From contig NZ_JAZHSD010000001.1 of assembly GCF_036924745.1 (NCBI RefSeq), positions 7,129,001 through 7,193,000 of the forward strand: a DNA stretch of 64,000 nt, in the 5' to 3' direction. This document shows, piece after piece, positions 1-8,426 of this stretch (its first letter is position 1; each line of letters opens with the position of its first letter). Made by a program: the position numbers and the translations under genes. This stretch comes from Bradyrhizobium sp. AZCC 1693 (GTDB taxonomy: Bacteria > Pseudomonadota > Alphaproteobacteria > Rhizobiales > Xanthobacteraceae). The notes beneath the pieces are model-generated. The model was given only the letters and a program-made list of their open reading frames with translations, was not told the origin of the DNA and did not search any database.

Positions 1-847
1 TTAGCGTCGACATCTGCTGCACCAGGCCGATGGTCATTCCGCCCCAGAAGGCGCCGATAGTGCTGCCCATGCCGCCGAGCACGACGCCCGCATACATGAC
101 GATGACGTATTCGACGCCGACGAAGGGATGAAACGGATAATTGGTGGCGAGCAGGCCGCCGGCAATCGCGGTAATTCCGGTTCCGAGCGCGAAGGCAATG
201 CGGTGCGCACGGTCGACGTCGATACCCATGTAGGTTGCCGCGGTGGGATTGTCGGCGGCAGCTCGCAGCGATTTTCCGATCCTCGATCGCGTGATCAACA
301 GCGTCAGCAGCAGCATCATTATCAGCGAAACAACGGCGTCGATCCCGCGCGCCTTGTTGACAAAGACGCTGATGTCATTGAACAGCGGTCCGAGCTCCCA
401 GGCCGAACTCGACAGCGGCGTCCGGATCGAGGCCAATACCGAACCGAATACGAGCAGGCCTCCATTCTGCAGGATCAACGCAATCCCGAGCGTCAGAATG
501 AGCTGGGCATAATGGCCCTCTCCCTCGAGTGAGGAGGTGCGTGTTCCCGATACACGCGAGATAAGGGCAAGGTGGATCGCGTAGCCGAAGACGGCGAGCA
601 CGGGGCCGGCCAACAGGATGGCAACGAACGGCCCGACGGTGTTTCCAAACGCGGCTTGAACGCCGAGCGCCGTGAAGAAATAGAATGCCGCATACATGCC
701 GAGCATCATGAAATCGCCCTGGGCGAAGTTGATCACCCGCATGACGCCGAAGATCAGCCCGAGTCCGACGCACATCAGGCCATAAACCGCGCCGATCAGA
801 AGTCCGGCGGACAGTGCTTGCAGGAAGCCTTCCAACGCCTGGGTCAC
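1..847 (-). CDS. Branched-chain amino acid type ABC transporter permease, LivH family (cut by left window edge)
   Basis: Inner-membrane permease of the LivH/HAAT family, which forms the translocation channel together with a LivM-type partner. The reading frame is open from a GTG at 847 to the window edge (282 residues visible), so the C-terminus is missing. Visible hallmarks are the N-terminal GLLIGAVYGLMCVGLGLIFGV helix, the NFAQGDFMMLG segment, the RAAADNPTAATYMGID loop and the GGMGSTIGAFWGG helix near the edge. The GTG start gives the usual LivH N-terminus and overlaps the stop of a 32-codon upstream ORF. It is probably the third gene of a minus-strand unit after a 3-hydroxyisobutyrate-dehydrogenase-like gene and a MmgE/PrpD gene, so it likely imports the carboxylate those enzymes process. 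Substrate unknown. Confidence 0.9.
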   Translation of the reverse strand, partial: MTQALEGFLQALSAGLLIGAVYGLMCVGLGLIFGVMRVINFAQGDFMMLGMYAAFYFFTALGVQAAFGNTVGPFVAILLAGPVLAVFGYAIHLALISRVSGTRTSSLEGEGHYAQLILTLGIALILQNGGLLVFGSVLASIRTPLSSSAWELGPLFNDISVFVNKARGIDAVVSLIMMLLLTLLITRSRIGKSLRAAADNPTAATYMGIDVDRAHRIAFALGTGITAIAGGLLATNYPFHPFVGVEYVIVMYAGVVLGGMGSTIGAFWGGMTIGLVQQMSTL

Positions 848-942
848 CGGCGACCTCGCGTGGGGAGGAAGTTTCCGAGCTTCGTGCCGGCTGTCGGTGT
901 CGCTGTCTCGGTCATCTCCGGTTTGAACATTGTGCTCCCCAT
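844..942 (-). CDS. Possible 32-codon leader ORF overlapping the livH start
   Basis: A short open frame begins at ATG 942 (further in-frame ATGs at 930 and 915). It ends in a TGA that overlaps the GTG start of the livH-type permease, the arrangement expected for translational coupling. Its residues, rich in T, A and R (MTETATPTAGTKLGNF...), resemble the hydrophilic N-terminus of some LivM permeases. It could therefore be a genuine leader, the residue of a lost upstream permease gene, or chance. There is no clear Shine-Dalgarno sequence before 942. Confidence 0.25.
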   Translation of the reverse strand: MGSTMFKPEMTETATPTAGTKLGNFLPTRGRR

Positions 943-961
943 TTTCTGTTGTCGTTGTCGG

Positions 962-2360
962 TCATGACGCTGGCCGCAGCTGTTGTTCGGTCGGCTCAAG
1001 CCGGCACCGGGCGGCGATGATGCGGCTGTCTGGAAGCGACGTGCAATCGTCGACGAGTTCTTCCAGATGCCGTGCGCGCTTGTCTCCGATGACGTCGGAA
1101 GCAGCCTGCAGAAAGCGGGCGCGGATTTCCTCTGGCGTCGCGGCAATGACATTGTCGAGGCGCTGATGGATGGTCTTTCCGTCGCGCAGGCCAACAAGGA
1201 CCTCGGCACCCTGGTTGGTCGGGAACGCGGCGGTGAGGTCAGGCGCGCTCTGCAGATCGGTCTGTTCGACGAGGCGGAGAATCCCGGGATCGTCGACTCG
1301 CGCGTAGTTGTCTTCTTCAAGCGCGCCGCGCGCCAGCACGGCAGCAACGCTGAAAGGGATGCTCATCTTGGCTTGCAGCGCGTTGTGAAACGGCCCCCTG
1401 GAGTTACAGCCGGGGTAGCGAGCCGCCGCTTCGGGGACGCGGATCGAAACGGTCGCAATGCCTTCCGATGTCCCGAGTTCGCGCGCGACGCGCAGGGCGG
1501 TCTGTGCCGCGGTCTGCGCAAAATTGCAGGCAGGAGCGGGCTTGTTGTAGACGGCCATGATCTCGGGCTCGGCGCCGGCGAACAAACGAATATCTGAGGC
1601 GGCAGGCTGGCGGCGGAAGGCGGCGAACAATCCGGCCTCGCCCTCCAGGATTGTTTCCGAAGCGCGGGCGCCGGCCTCCGCCAGTTCGATCGCCGCAATT
1701 GCGTTGCGGGCCGCAAAGCCCGGATGGAAGTACATTTCGGAGCCGCCGGCGCGCGGCCATTCGTTCAGGCCCGACGACGTGTTGGCGGCAATGGCAACCG
1801 CGCTTGTTGCGGCATCCTCGGTGAGACCAAGCGCATAGCTTCCCGCGAGCGCGGCGCCTAAGGGCGCGACGAGCCCGGTCGGCCGGTAGAGACGGGTGAG
1901 ATCGGCGGTAAAGATTGCGCGGCCGATCTGTGCGCCGACCTCATAGCCGATGATCGCGGCGGTAAGGAATGTTGCGCCGGATAGCGGCGTTCGTTCCGAC
2001 AAAGCGAGCAGCGTCGGCCAGATCACCACGCCATGGTGGCAGATGCTGGCGGCGTGCATGTCTTCGCGCACCAGGCCGTGGCCCATGGTCGCGTTGGCGA
2101 AGGCTGCATCGCCCGGCGAGGCGAGGGTACGGGTGCCGATGACGGTTGCGCCGTCCCCAACGTTGCGCGCGATGCCGACCGCTTGGCGGCTCCACGGGTG
2201 ACTACGTGCCTCGAAGGCGCAGGACAGAAAATCCAGCAGGCAGATTTTCGCCTTGGCGATGACTTCGGCGTCGAAACGGCCGGGATCGACGCGCTAGCGC
2301 TGTGCGAGCCAGCGCTCGCGCCAACGAAATCTCGCCTGCTCCGGTCGATCCGATCGTCAT
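962..2360 (-). pseudogene. MmgE/PrpD family protein, interrupted by a single-base frameshift
   Basis: This family includes 2-methylcitrate dehydratase PrpD, iminodisuccinate epimerase and cis-aconitate decarboxylase; the true substrate here is unknown. The N-terminus reads from ATG 2360 (MTIGSTGAGEISLARALART). The rest of the protein is in another frame: DAEVIAKAKICLLDFLSCAF, then the family-typical MGHGLVREDMHAASICHHG and a full-length C-terminus ending at 962. The second frame is closed upstream by TAG at 2294-2296, so the shift lies just downstream of that, about 2270-2296, and corresponds to one extra base. No other damage is visible, and the total length matches the usual 450 residues. 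It follows the dehydrogenase gene by 33 bases. It may be a sequencing error rather than a dead gene. Confidence 0.8.
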
Positions 2361-2393
2361 GGCAATCGCCCCTCGCGCGCCGGTAGCTTCGGT

Positions 2394-3287
2394 CTAGCCG
2401 CGCATTTCGACGCCGGCCCATTCCTCCAGCACTCTTGCGATCGAGGTGAAGTCGGATGACGCGCCATATTTGGCGTTGGTGATGGCGAGCATCTGCCGGA
2501 CCACGGAACCGCAGACCATCGGAACACCCATCGCCTCGGCTTCATCGACGCAGAGCCGCACGTCCTTGTAGGAGAGGCCGGTGGCAAATCCGAAATCGAA
2601 GGTGCCGGGGAGCACCGCACGGGGGAATTTGTCTTCGGAGGCGCTGTTGCGCCCACTGCTGGCGTTGATGATGTCGATCAGCACCTTGGCGTTGACGCCG
2701 CCCTTGACGCCCATCGCCACCGCTTCGGAGGTGATCACCAGCGCCGCGGCTGCCATCAGATTGTTCGCTAGTTTCGCGGTCTGTGCCGTGCCCGGCTTGT
2801 CGCCGGTGTAAAACAGTTTTCCGAAGTGCTTCAGGATCGGCTCCACCCTGTCATAGGTAGCCTTCGGGCAGGACACCATCACCGCAAGCGTACCGCTTAC
2901 CGCGCCCTTGATGCCGCCGCTGACCGGCGCATCGACCAGCGTCAGGTTTCGCGCTTCGAAGCCCTTCGCAATCAATTTGGCGGCGCCGGGCCCGGTCGTG
3001 GACAAATCGATCAGCACTGTGGCGCGGTTTCCGGCAACAATTCCATCGGGCCCCAGCGCAACCGCCTTGACGATGTCGGGAGTCGGCAAGCTTGCCAGCA
3101 CGATATCGGCGCTGGATGCGACTTCGGCGGGCGATTTCGCAAGCCGTGCGCCACGCGCAACCAGCGCCTTGGTTGCCTCGACCTGCGAATCATAAATGCA
3201 CAGCGAATAGCCGGCATCGAGCAGGCGGCCGGCCATCGGTCCGCCCATGCGGCCCGTTCCGACAAAGCCGATTGTTTCTGCAGCCAT
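2394..3287 (-). CDS. NAD(P)-dependent beta-hydroxyacid dehydrogenase, 3-hydroxyisobutyrate dehydrogenase family
   Basis: Cytosolic oxidoreductase of the 6-phosphogluconate-dehydrogenase-like superfamily, 297 residues. The N-terminal Rossmann motif is GFVGTGRMGGPMAGRL. The substrate-binding signature DAPVSGG follows near the middle, and the catalytic-lysine segment KLANNLM lies after it, all typical of MmsB/GarR/GlxR-like enzymes. The start at 3287 is preferred over an upstream in-frame alternative because it has an AGGGGAG ribosome site at the right distance and starts directly before the Rossmann strand. It is the first gene of the minus-strand unit with MmgE/PrpD and LivH, which suggests oxidation of a short hydroxy acid. 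The exact substrate cannot be read from the sequence. Confidence 0.88.
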   Translation of the reverse strand: MAAETIGFVGTGRMGGPMAGRLLDAGYSLCIYDSQVEATKALVARGARLAKSPAEVASSADIVLASLPTPDIVKAVALGPDGIVAGNRATVLIDLSTTGPGAAKLIAKGFEARNLTLVDAPVSGGIKGAVSGTLAVMVSCPKATYDRVEPILKHFGKLFYTGDKPGTAQTAKLANNLMAAAALVITSEAVAMGVKGGVNAKVLIDIINASSGRNSASEDKFPRAVLPGTFDFGFATGLSYKDVRLCVDEAEAMGVPMVCGSVVRQMLAITNAKYGASSDFTSIARVLEEWAGVEMRG

Positions 3288-3378
3288 GGTTCGCTCCCCT
3301 TCTTGCACCGCAAGCACCGGCGCTTTCTTGTTCTTGCCGCGCGAGGGTTCCCCGGTCGCGTTTCGCTAAACTTCAGGA

Positions 3379-3397
3379 TTGTCAGTCAATCTGTCAA
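3379..3397. promoter_or_regulatory. Imperfect inverted repeat between divergent operons
   Basis: TTGTCAG-TCAAT-CTGTCAA forms arms that match at 6 of 7 positions around a 5-base spacer. It lies in the divergent promoter region between the dehydrogenase (minus) and MmgE/PrpD (plus) genes. Read on the minus strand it begins with TTGACA, a good -35 hexamer. It could be an operator for a GntR- or LysR-type regulator. No regulator gene is adjacent in the window, so this is suggestive only. Confidence 0.35.
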
Positions 3398-3471
3398 GCA
3401 TAAGATTCCTGTCGACAGGCCACGTCGCGCCGGAATACGGTCGGAAAAACAAGGTCCGAGGAATTCGCTCA

Positions 3472-4815
3472 GTGCGGCAAGATGAAGCGCAAGGTGCCGG
3501 CACAATTTTCGCCGATTTCATTGCCGGCACGGTGTGGACGGATGTCGCCGCGCAAAGTCACGAAGCGAAACGCTCGATGCTGAACTTCTTCGCGACCGCG
3601 CTGGGTTCGGCGAATGACCCTGCCGTCACCGCGGCGTTGCGCACGTTATTGCCGTTCAGCGGTGCTGCGACGTCGACGATCATCGGTCGTTCGGAACGGC
3701 TCGACGCCATGTGCGCGTCGTTCCTCAACGCGATTTCGGCCAATCTGCTCGATTTCGACGATACCCATCTGGACACCATCATTCATCCAGCGGCGCCGGT
3801 CGCAGCCCCGGTGCTGGCATTGGCGCAGGCGCGGGGATTTTCGGGGCAGGCGGTTCTCACGGCATTCATTCTCGGCGTGGAGGTCGAATGTCGCATCGGC
3901 AACGCAGTGTCTCCCGGACATTATGCGCGTGGCTGGCACATCACCTCGACTTGCGGAGTGTTCGGTGCGGCCGCAGCCTGCGCGAAACTGCTCGGGCTTT
4001 CGGCGGACCAGATTTCAAACGCGATCGGAATTGCCGCCAGCCAGTCGGCCGGGATCGTCGAAAATCTCCCGAGCGCCGCCAAGAATGTCAGCGTTGGCAA
4101 CGCGGCTCGCAACGGCCTGTTTGCGGCATTGCTTGCGGCTGAAGGCTACTCCGCATCGCCGCGGGCTATTGAGGGACCGCTCGGCTGGGCCCGCGCCATG
4201 GGTGACGAACCCGATATGAGGCGGTTGACGGGCGGTCTCGGCAAGACCTGGGAGATCGCGAAGAACACCTACAAGCCCTATCCTGCGGGAATCGTGTTTC
4301 ACGCCGTCATCGACGCCTGCTTCAATTTGCGGGCGAATCTCGACCGGCGCATCGATGATATAGCCTCCGTCACCGTGCAAGGATCGGCGCTGTTGCTGGC
4401 GCGCGGCGACCGGCCGGTTCGCAACCAGCGTGACGCGCGGGTCAGCATTCATCACTGCGTCGCCTGTGCGTTGCTGCTGGGTACGGCCGGCATCACCGAG
4501 TTCGCGGACGCGACCGTATTTCGGCCGGACATCGTGTCGCTGCGCCAGAAGGTGAGGGCAATGCTTGACACGTCGCTTCCGGATGGTGCCGCGCGCGTCA
4601 TTGTCCAACTGACGTCGGGAGAGACATTCGAAAATCTTGTGATGGAAGCGAAAGGCAGTCTTGCCGACCCATTATCCGACCGTGATGTCGAAGCGAAAGT
4701 GCGCGATTGCGCGCGACTGGGTGGCACCGATTGGGATCTGGATCGCATCATCGATGGTGTCTGGCGTCTCGACACGCTTGCGGACGTCGCGAGCCTGATG
4801 AGGGTGCACGGATGA
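3472..4815 (+). CDS. MmgE/PrpD family protein
   Basis: Second, intact member of the MmgE/PrpD family (2-methylcitrate dehydratase-like fold), 447 residues from a GTG at 3472. A GAGG lies about 10 bases before this GTG, and the family homology begins soon after it (IFADFIAGTVW). An in-frame TTG 31 codons upstream would add a non-conserved extension. Recognisable blocks are LDFDDTHLDTIIHPAAPVAAP, the GWHITSTCGVFGAAAA segment and a lysine/tyrosine-rich KPYPAGIVFH. It is divergently transcribed from a unit carrying a second MmgE/PrpD gene and is followed 48 bases later by a carboxymuconolactone-decarboxylase-like gene. The presence of two paralogues suggests dehydratase, epimerase or decarboxylase steps on related di- or tricarboxylates. 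Substrate not determinable. Confidence 0.85.
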   Translation: MRQDEAQGAGTIFADFIAGTVWTDVAAQSHEAKRSMLNFFATALGSANDPAVTAALRTLLPFSGAATSTIIGRSERLDAMCASFLNAISANLLDFDDTHLDTIIHPAAPVAAPVLALAQARGFSGQAVLTAFILGVEVECRIGNAVSPGHYARGWHITSTCGVFGAAAACAKLLGLSADQISNAIGIAASQSAGIVENLPSAAKNVSVGNAARNGLFAALLAAEGYSASPRAIEGPLGWARAMGDEPDMRRLTGGLGKTWEIAKNTYKPYPAGIVFHAVIDACFNLRANLDRRIDDIASVTVQGSALLLARGDRPVRNQRDARVSIHHCVACALLLGTAGITEFADATVFRPDIVSLRQKVRAMLDTSLPDGAARVIVQLTSGETFENLVMEAKGSLADPLSDRDVEAKVRDCARLGGTDWDLDRIIDGVWRLDTLADVASLMRVHG

Positions 4816-4863
4816 GCCGCGCCGCATTGAAAAACAGTTCTTAAACAACGAAAGGAGCCAACG

Positions 4864-5241
4864 ATGACTGAGTTGTTCGACAGGGGTCTAAAGGTGCGCA
4901 AGGAAGTGCTCGGCGAGGACTATGTCAACAAGTCCATTGCCGGCGCGGATGAATTCACCCGGACGATGGCCGAATGGTCGACTGAATTCTGCTGGGGTGC
5001 GTTGTGGACCCGGCCGGGGCTCGACCGCCGCACCCGCAGCATCATCAATCTGGCGATGCTCGGCGCGCTCAATCGGCCTCACGAACTGAAGTTGCACGTC
5101 AAAGGGGCCTTGAAGAACGGCGTCACCAAGGACGAGATCAAGGAGATCCTGCTTCAGGTCGGGGTCTATTGCGGCATCCCATCGGGAATCGACGCCTTCC
5201 GGAACGCACGGGAGGCGTTCAACGAAGTGGAAGCGAAGTGA
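4864..5241 (+). CDS. Carboxymuconolactone decarboxylase family protein (PcaC-like)
   Basis: Small all-helical protein of 125 residues. It matches the 4-carboxymuconolactone decarboxylase/AhpD-like superfamily, with the characteristic C-terminal EIKEILLQVGVYCGIPSGIDAFRNA and the central RSIINLAMLGALNRPHELKLHVKGAL. PcaC converts gamma-carboxymuconolactone to beta-ketoadipate enol-lactone in protocatechuate degradation, but many homologues of this size act on other lactones. A GAAAGGAG ribosome site sits just upstream of the ATG. It lies between MmgE/PrpD and a lactonase-like metallohydrolase, a context consistent with lactone or dicarboxylate catabolism. Confidence 0.88.
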   Translation: MTELFDRGLKVRKEVLGEDYVNKSIAGADEFTRTMAEWSTEFCWGALWTRPGLDRRTRSIINLAMLGALNRPHELKLHVKGALKNGVTKDEIKEILLQVGVYCGIPSGIDAFRNAREAFNEVEAK

Positions 5242-5268
5242 TGAGCCGCCGGTCTATTGGGAGATAGC

Positions 5269-6102
5269 ATGGCCGATCAGGAATACGAGCTCTTCGCTAT
5301 CCGCTATGCCACCCGCGATGCGCGGCGCAGCGATCATTTCATCGGCGGCGATCCGCACGACGGCCCGATGCCGATGGACTATTTCATGTGGCTTGCAAGA
5401 GGAGGAGACCGTACCTTCGTCATCGACACCGGCTTCAACGCGGAAGTCGCGGACAGGCGGAAACGGACGTTCCTGCGCTGTCCGGTGGAGACGCTCGGTG
5501 CGTTCGACATCGATGCAGCCGGGGTCGAGGACGTTATCCTCACGCATCTGCATTACGACCATGTGGGAAATTTCGACCGGTTTCCGAACGCGCGATTCCA
5601 TCTCCAGGAACGTGAAATTGCCTATGCCACGGGACGCTTCATGCGATATCCGCGGCTATCGCATTCGTTCGAGGTCGAGGATGTCTGCGGGATCGTACGG
5701 CTCAACTATGCGCGCCGGGTCCTGTTCTACGATGGCGACGCCGAGCTCGCTCCCGGCCTTACCATACATGCGGCAGGCGGCCATTCGGCCGGGCTTCAGT
5801 TCGTTCGCGTCAGAACCCGCCGCGGATTCGTCGTGCTGGCCTCCGACGTCAGTCATTTCTATGAGAATATGGCGAGCGAACGCCCATTTACGACCGCTCT
5901 TCATATCGGCGAAATGCTGGAGGGGTTCGACCGGTTGCTGAAACTGGCGCCGGACGAGAGCTACATCATTCCCGGCCATGATCCGCTCGTGATGAAGCTA
6001 TATCCGGCCCCTAGCCCGGAATTAGAGGGCATTGCCGTACGCCTCGACGTGCCGCCATCGGGAGCCGCGCCCGTTCGCGCTGACTATCTGTCGGGCCACT
6101 AG
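5269..6102 (+). CDS. Metallo-beta-lactamase fold hydrolase, N-acyl homoserine lactonase-like
   Basis: Zn-dependent MBL-fold hydrolase of 277 residues. The metal-binding motif HLHYDH is at about residues 93-98. A further metal-ligand histidine lies in GGHSAG, an aspartate in LASDVSH, and a histidine in IIPGHDP. The overall size and the DTGFN entry motif resemble AttM/AiiB-type lactonases. ATG 5269 is chosen because GGGAG lies directly upstream; an in-frame TTG 12 bases earlier is weaker. Being the last gene after a carboxymuconolactone-decarboxylase-like gene, it more likely opens a catabolic lactone than quenches quorum signals, but that is inference. Confidence 0.85.
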   Translation: MADQEYELFAIRYATRDARRSDHFIGGDPHDGPMPMDYFMWLARGGDRTFVIDTGFNAEVADRRKRTFLRCPVETLGAFDIDAAGVEDVILTHLHYDHVGNFDRFPNARFHLQEREIAYATGRFMRYPRLSHSFEVEDVCGIVRLNYARRVLFYDGDAELAPGLTIHAAGGHSAGLQFVRVRTRRGFVVLASDVSHFYENMASERPFTTALHIGEMLEGFDRLLKLAPDESYIIPGHDPLVMKLYPAPSPELEGIAVRLDVPPSGAAPVRADYLSGH

Positions 6103-6146
6103 CCGATCTCGGTGGAGGCGGGCGCCTTCGAGGCGCGATGCCTTGC

Positions 6147-6340
6147 TTATTTCTCCGCCGCGGCTTTTAGAATCGGCATTAGCCGTGCGGATTCGCTTTT
6201 GACCAGGTCCGCGAGGGCTTTTGGTTCACGGCTTTGCTCCACGCTTCGGCGCCGAGATCGGCCAACCACTCTGCACAGCCTCCTCGTTGAGCCCTTTGCT
6301 CAGGGCGTCCGCGTAGCCATGTCAAATAGCGGCACGTCCA
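6147..6340 (-). pseudogene. C-terminal remnant of a Bug/TctC-family solute-binding protein
   Basis: Three short minus-strand segments in different frames join into the C-terminal tail of a tripartite-tricarboxylate receptor. They are GYADALSKGLNEEAVQS, then EWLADLGAEAWSKAVNQ, then ALADLVKSESARLMPILKAA ending at TAA 6147-6149. The LADLGAE block and the closing charged helix are typical of Bug proteins (compare RLADLGAEP...KWGKVIKAA in the family). At least two frameshifts and the loss of the whole N-terminal part show true decay. No partner TctA/TctB genes are present. Confidence 0.55.
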
Positions 6341-6365
6341 ACAACGGGTTGAACCGACCCCGTTT

Positions 6366-6416
6366 GACGTCGCTGATTCACGGTAGTTTAAATTTGCCCA
6401 TGATGGACTGGACCGA
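6366..6416 (+). repeat. Copy A of a 51-bp imperfect direct repeat
   Basis: This stretch aligns without gaps to 22061-22111 at about 39 of 51 positions. Both begin with the identical GACGTCGCTG and end with the identical TGATGGACTGGACCGA. Both copies are in the same orientation and in gene-free DNA. The element is unidentified; it could be an insertion-sequence end or a dispersed intergenic repeat. Confidence 0.6.
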
Positions 6417-6715
6417 GAGTTTAGTTCGTTCAATCGGTTAGAGGACGGCGTGTGCACGATGTGTGCACCGGGAAATCCAGAAAAATCCAGCAATGGCAAA
6501 ACTGCGCAGTCGGTCCGAGACGTGATGTGGGCATCGGGGACTCAGCGCGGGTGAATCGAGGAGAGCAGTGCTTTCACTTGCGACCGAGAAGCGGATCTCG
6601 TTTGTCGGCATCACGAGGACCTGCCTCCGTGTCGCCGGTAATAGGGGCCGGTAGCAATCATTCGCCATGATGAAGTCTTTCACAGGCAGCGTTGCAGTGA
6701 GCCGCCCGCCGTCAA
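6417..6715. other. Intergenic stretch, no gene supported
   Basis: About 300 bases between the repeat and the cupin gene. Open frames here on either strand have no recognisable domain, poor ribosome sites and overlap one another. I see no RNA gene or clear terminator. Confidence 0.5.
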
Positions 6716-7468
6716 CTATTGCTTCGTTGCTGGTGCGCCCGGAAGCACGGCTGCCACGCCTTCCGGATTGATGTTGAAGGCCAAGAATATCAACGGCTCG
6801 TTGCCTGGGTTTCCCCATTGGTGCACGAGGGCGTACGGTTCATAGATCAAGGAACCCGGCCCCCTTGCTTCTGTCTTACCGTCGACCGTGTTGGCCCCGG
6901 TGCCGGAGATGATAAAGTATAGAGCTGCGCCTGACCGATGGTGCGGCGGGTTCGAGGGCATCTGTGCCGGAAATGTGACTCGCGTGAGATTGAGATCATA
7001 ACCGCCTGGCTTGAGGTCGGGGATCGGATTTGCTGTGCGATACAATTCTCTCACGACGGCAGGCGCCGTCTCGGCAGGCTGACCCAAGTCCACAGCGGGA
7101 GCGAGGAAGAAGTGGAGAAAAGTCGACGGTCCTCCACTGCCCGCTGTTAGCGCCGCAGTCTTTCCGCCAGCGATGAACAGTCCCTCTCCGGCGTTGAGCA
7201 TTTTGGCCTCGCCATCGAGCGCGACCTCGGTCGATCCTGACATCTGGTAGAGGATGCCGTTGGCCGCCGAGACGCTGCTCCGCTCGTCCGGCTGAAGAGT
7301 GATACTCACCGCTTTGAAATGGAGCGGCACGTCTGTAACGGTCGGCAGTTTGGTTGCGGCGATCACCGTTCGTGTAATTGCCGATGGAGCGGGAGTGGTT
7401 TGTGCGGTCCCGGAGGCGGGAAAGGCCATCGCCCCGAGCAACAGTAGTCCGGTTGTCCTGAACTGCAT
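6716..7468 (-). CDS. Exported cupin-domain protein
   Basis: A 250-residue protein with a classical Sec signal peptide: MQFRTTG, a hydrophobic LLLLGAMAFPA core and a predicted cleavage after SGTAQ. Two cupin-like halves follow. The second contains PPHHRSGAALYFIISGTG and ALVHQWGNPGNEPLIFLAF, with histidines placed like the metal ligands of a cupin barrel, although the first half is poor in metal ligands. ATG 7468 is preceded by GGGAGG at good spacing and begins the signal peptide; an in-frame extension of 48 codons upstream lacks these features. It lies 82 bases downstream of a VOC-family gene on the same strand. Function unknown; periplasmic. Confidence 0.75.
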   Translation of the reverse strand: MQFRTTGLLLLGAMAFPASGTAQTTPAPSAITRTVIAATKLPTVTDVPLHFKAVSITLQPDERSSVSAANGILYQMSGSTEVALDGEAKMLNAGEGLFIAGGKTAALTAGSGGPSTFLHFFLAPAVDLGQPAETAPAVVRELYRTANPIPDLKPGGYDLNLTRVTFPAQMPSNPPHHRSGAALYFIISGTGANTVDGKTEARGPGSLIYEPYALVHQWGNPGNEPLIFLAFNINPEGVAAVLPGAPATKQ

Positions 7469-7550
7469 GATTGCCTCCCAGGTGCAGCGGATAATCGGAG
7501 CACCATACGCTCTCCCAACGCCTCTTGGAATGACAGGCCGCTTCGAGCTG

Positions 7551-7919
7551 CTATTGGCCGGAAGCCGGGAACAAAGGTCGAGCGAAACTGAGTTCGTGGC
7601 CATCGGGGTCAATTAGGTGGAAGAAGCGCTCACCCCATTCGGCATCGCGGGGCACGGTAGCTGGCTGGTATCCCGCCGCGAGTGCACGGTCGTAAAGCGC
7701 GTCAACATCGGCAACGTAGAAGATTACCCGCCCCCACCAAGACCAGCGCCGCTCGGTAGGCTGGGTGATGAGGTTGAGATAGCTCGTTCCTGCTCGAAAG
7801 CTCGTAAATGACGAATCTTCGCCGCCATGTAGGACCTCAAACCCGAGCGTCTGGTAGAATTGGACAGCTCGTGGCATTTCGTGGGTGCCGAGTGTAACTG
7901 CGCTGATCCCCTCGATCAT
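7551..7919 (-). CDS. VOC superfamily (glyoxalase/bleomycin-resistance/dioxygenase fold) protein
   Basis: A 122-residue protein with the beta-alpha-beta-beta-beta pattern of the vicinal oxygen chelate fold. It starts MIEGISAVTLGTHEMPRAVQFYQTLGFEVLHGG and ends FFHLIDPDGHELSFARPL. The DPDGHELSF block carries the usual metal-ligand glutamate. It is of single-domain size, so probably dimeric. GGGAG lies upstream of ATG 7919. The reaction cannot be assigned within the superfamily. The neighbouring cupin gene on the same strand may be co-transcribed. Confidence 0.85.
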   Translation of the reverse strand: MIEGISAVTLGTHEMPRAVQFYQTLGFEVLHGGEDSSFTSFRAGTSYLNLITQPTERRWSWWGRVIFYVADVDALYDRALAAGYQPATVPRDAEWGERFFHLIDPDGHELSFARPLFPASGQ

Positions 7920-8177
7920 GAACAGAACTCTCCCGTTTCATTTCCCCGCGCCGTTGCCACAGGCCCAGACTGGGAACTTGCGGCGGCCGCTCACCGCATC
8001 GGGCGGGAGCTTCCGGTGTCGCAATTTCCGCGGGGCGCATACCTTCCTTCCAAATATCTGCGAATTAACTCGCGTTTGAGGTCCCTCGGGCGAATACTCA
8101 GACAATCACCGCTCCGCCTCCTAAGGCACTACCGGTGACAGAGAGTGTTGCGCTCCCGCCTGTTCGAGGGAAGCATC

Positions 8178-8426
8178 ATGTCCCAATCTCAACGCCTCTC
8201 GTCCGTCATTCCATTCGCTGCAATTGAGCGCCCCGCTTGTCCGAAGTGCAAGGCCCAGATGATGCTCGTTAGCATCGAGCCAGCACGCGCCCGGGGCGTC
8301 GACTTGCAAACGTTTGAATGCGCTGTCTGCAATCAGGTACTTACGAACTTTGCCGCGATTGAAGACCCCATGAAGTCCAAGGGCCTTGGACGCTGGCTTC
8401 AAGGCAATTTGCACTTACCGAAGTAA
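8178..8426 (+). CDS. Small zinc-ribbon hypothetical protein
   Basis: An 82-residue protein with a two-knuckle zinc-binding pattern: CPKC near the middle of the protein and CAVC about 33 residues later. Nothing else in it is recognised. ATG 8178 is preceded by GAGGGAAG, a good ribosome site; 11 in-frame codons upstream lack one. Such small CxxC-CxxC proteins occur widely in Bradyrhizobium-like genomes without known function. It is probably cytosolic and monocistronic. Confidence 0.65.
   Translation: MSQSQRLSSVIPFAAIERPACPKCKAQMMLVSIEPARARGVDLQTFECAVCNQVLTNFAAIEDPMKSKGLGRWLQGNLHLPK

Noticed and set aside
5269..6102. Quorum-quenching AHL lactonase as a firm assignment
   Set aside because: The HxHxDH motif supports the fold only; the catabolic neighbours make another lactone equally or more likely.
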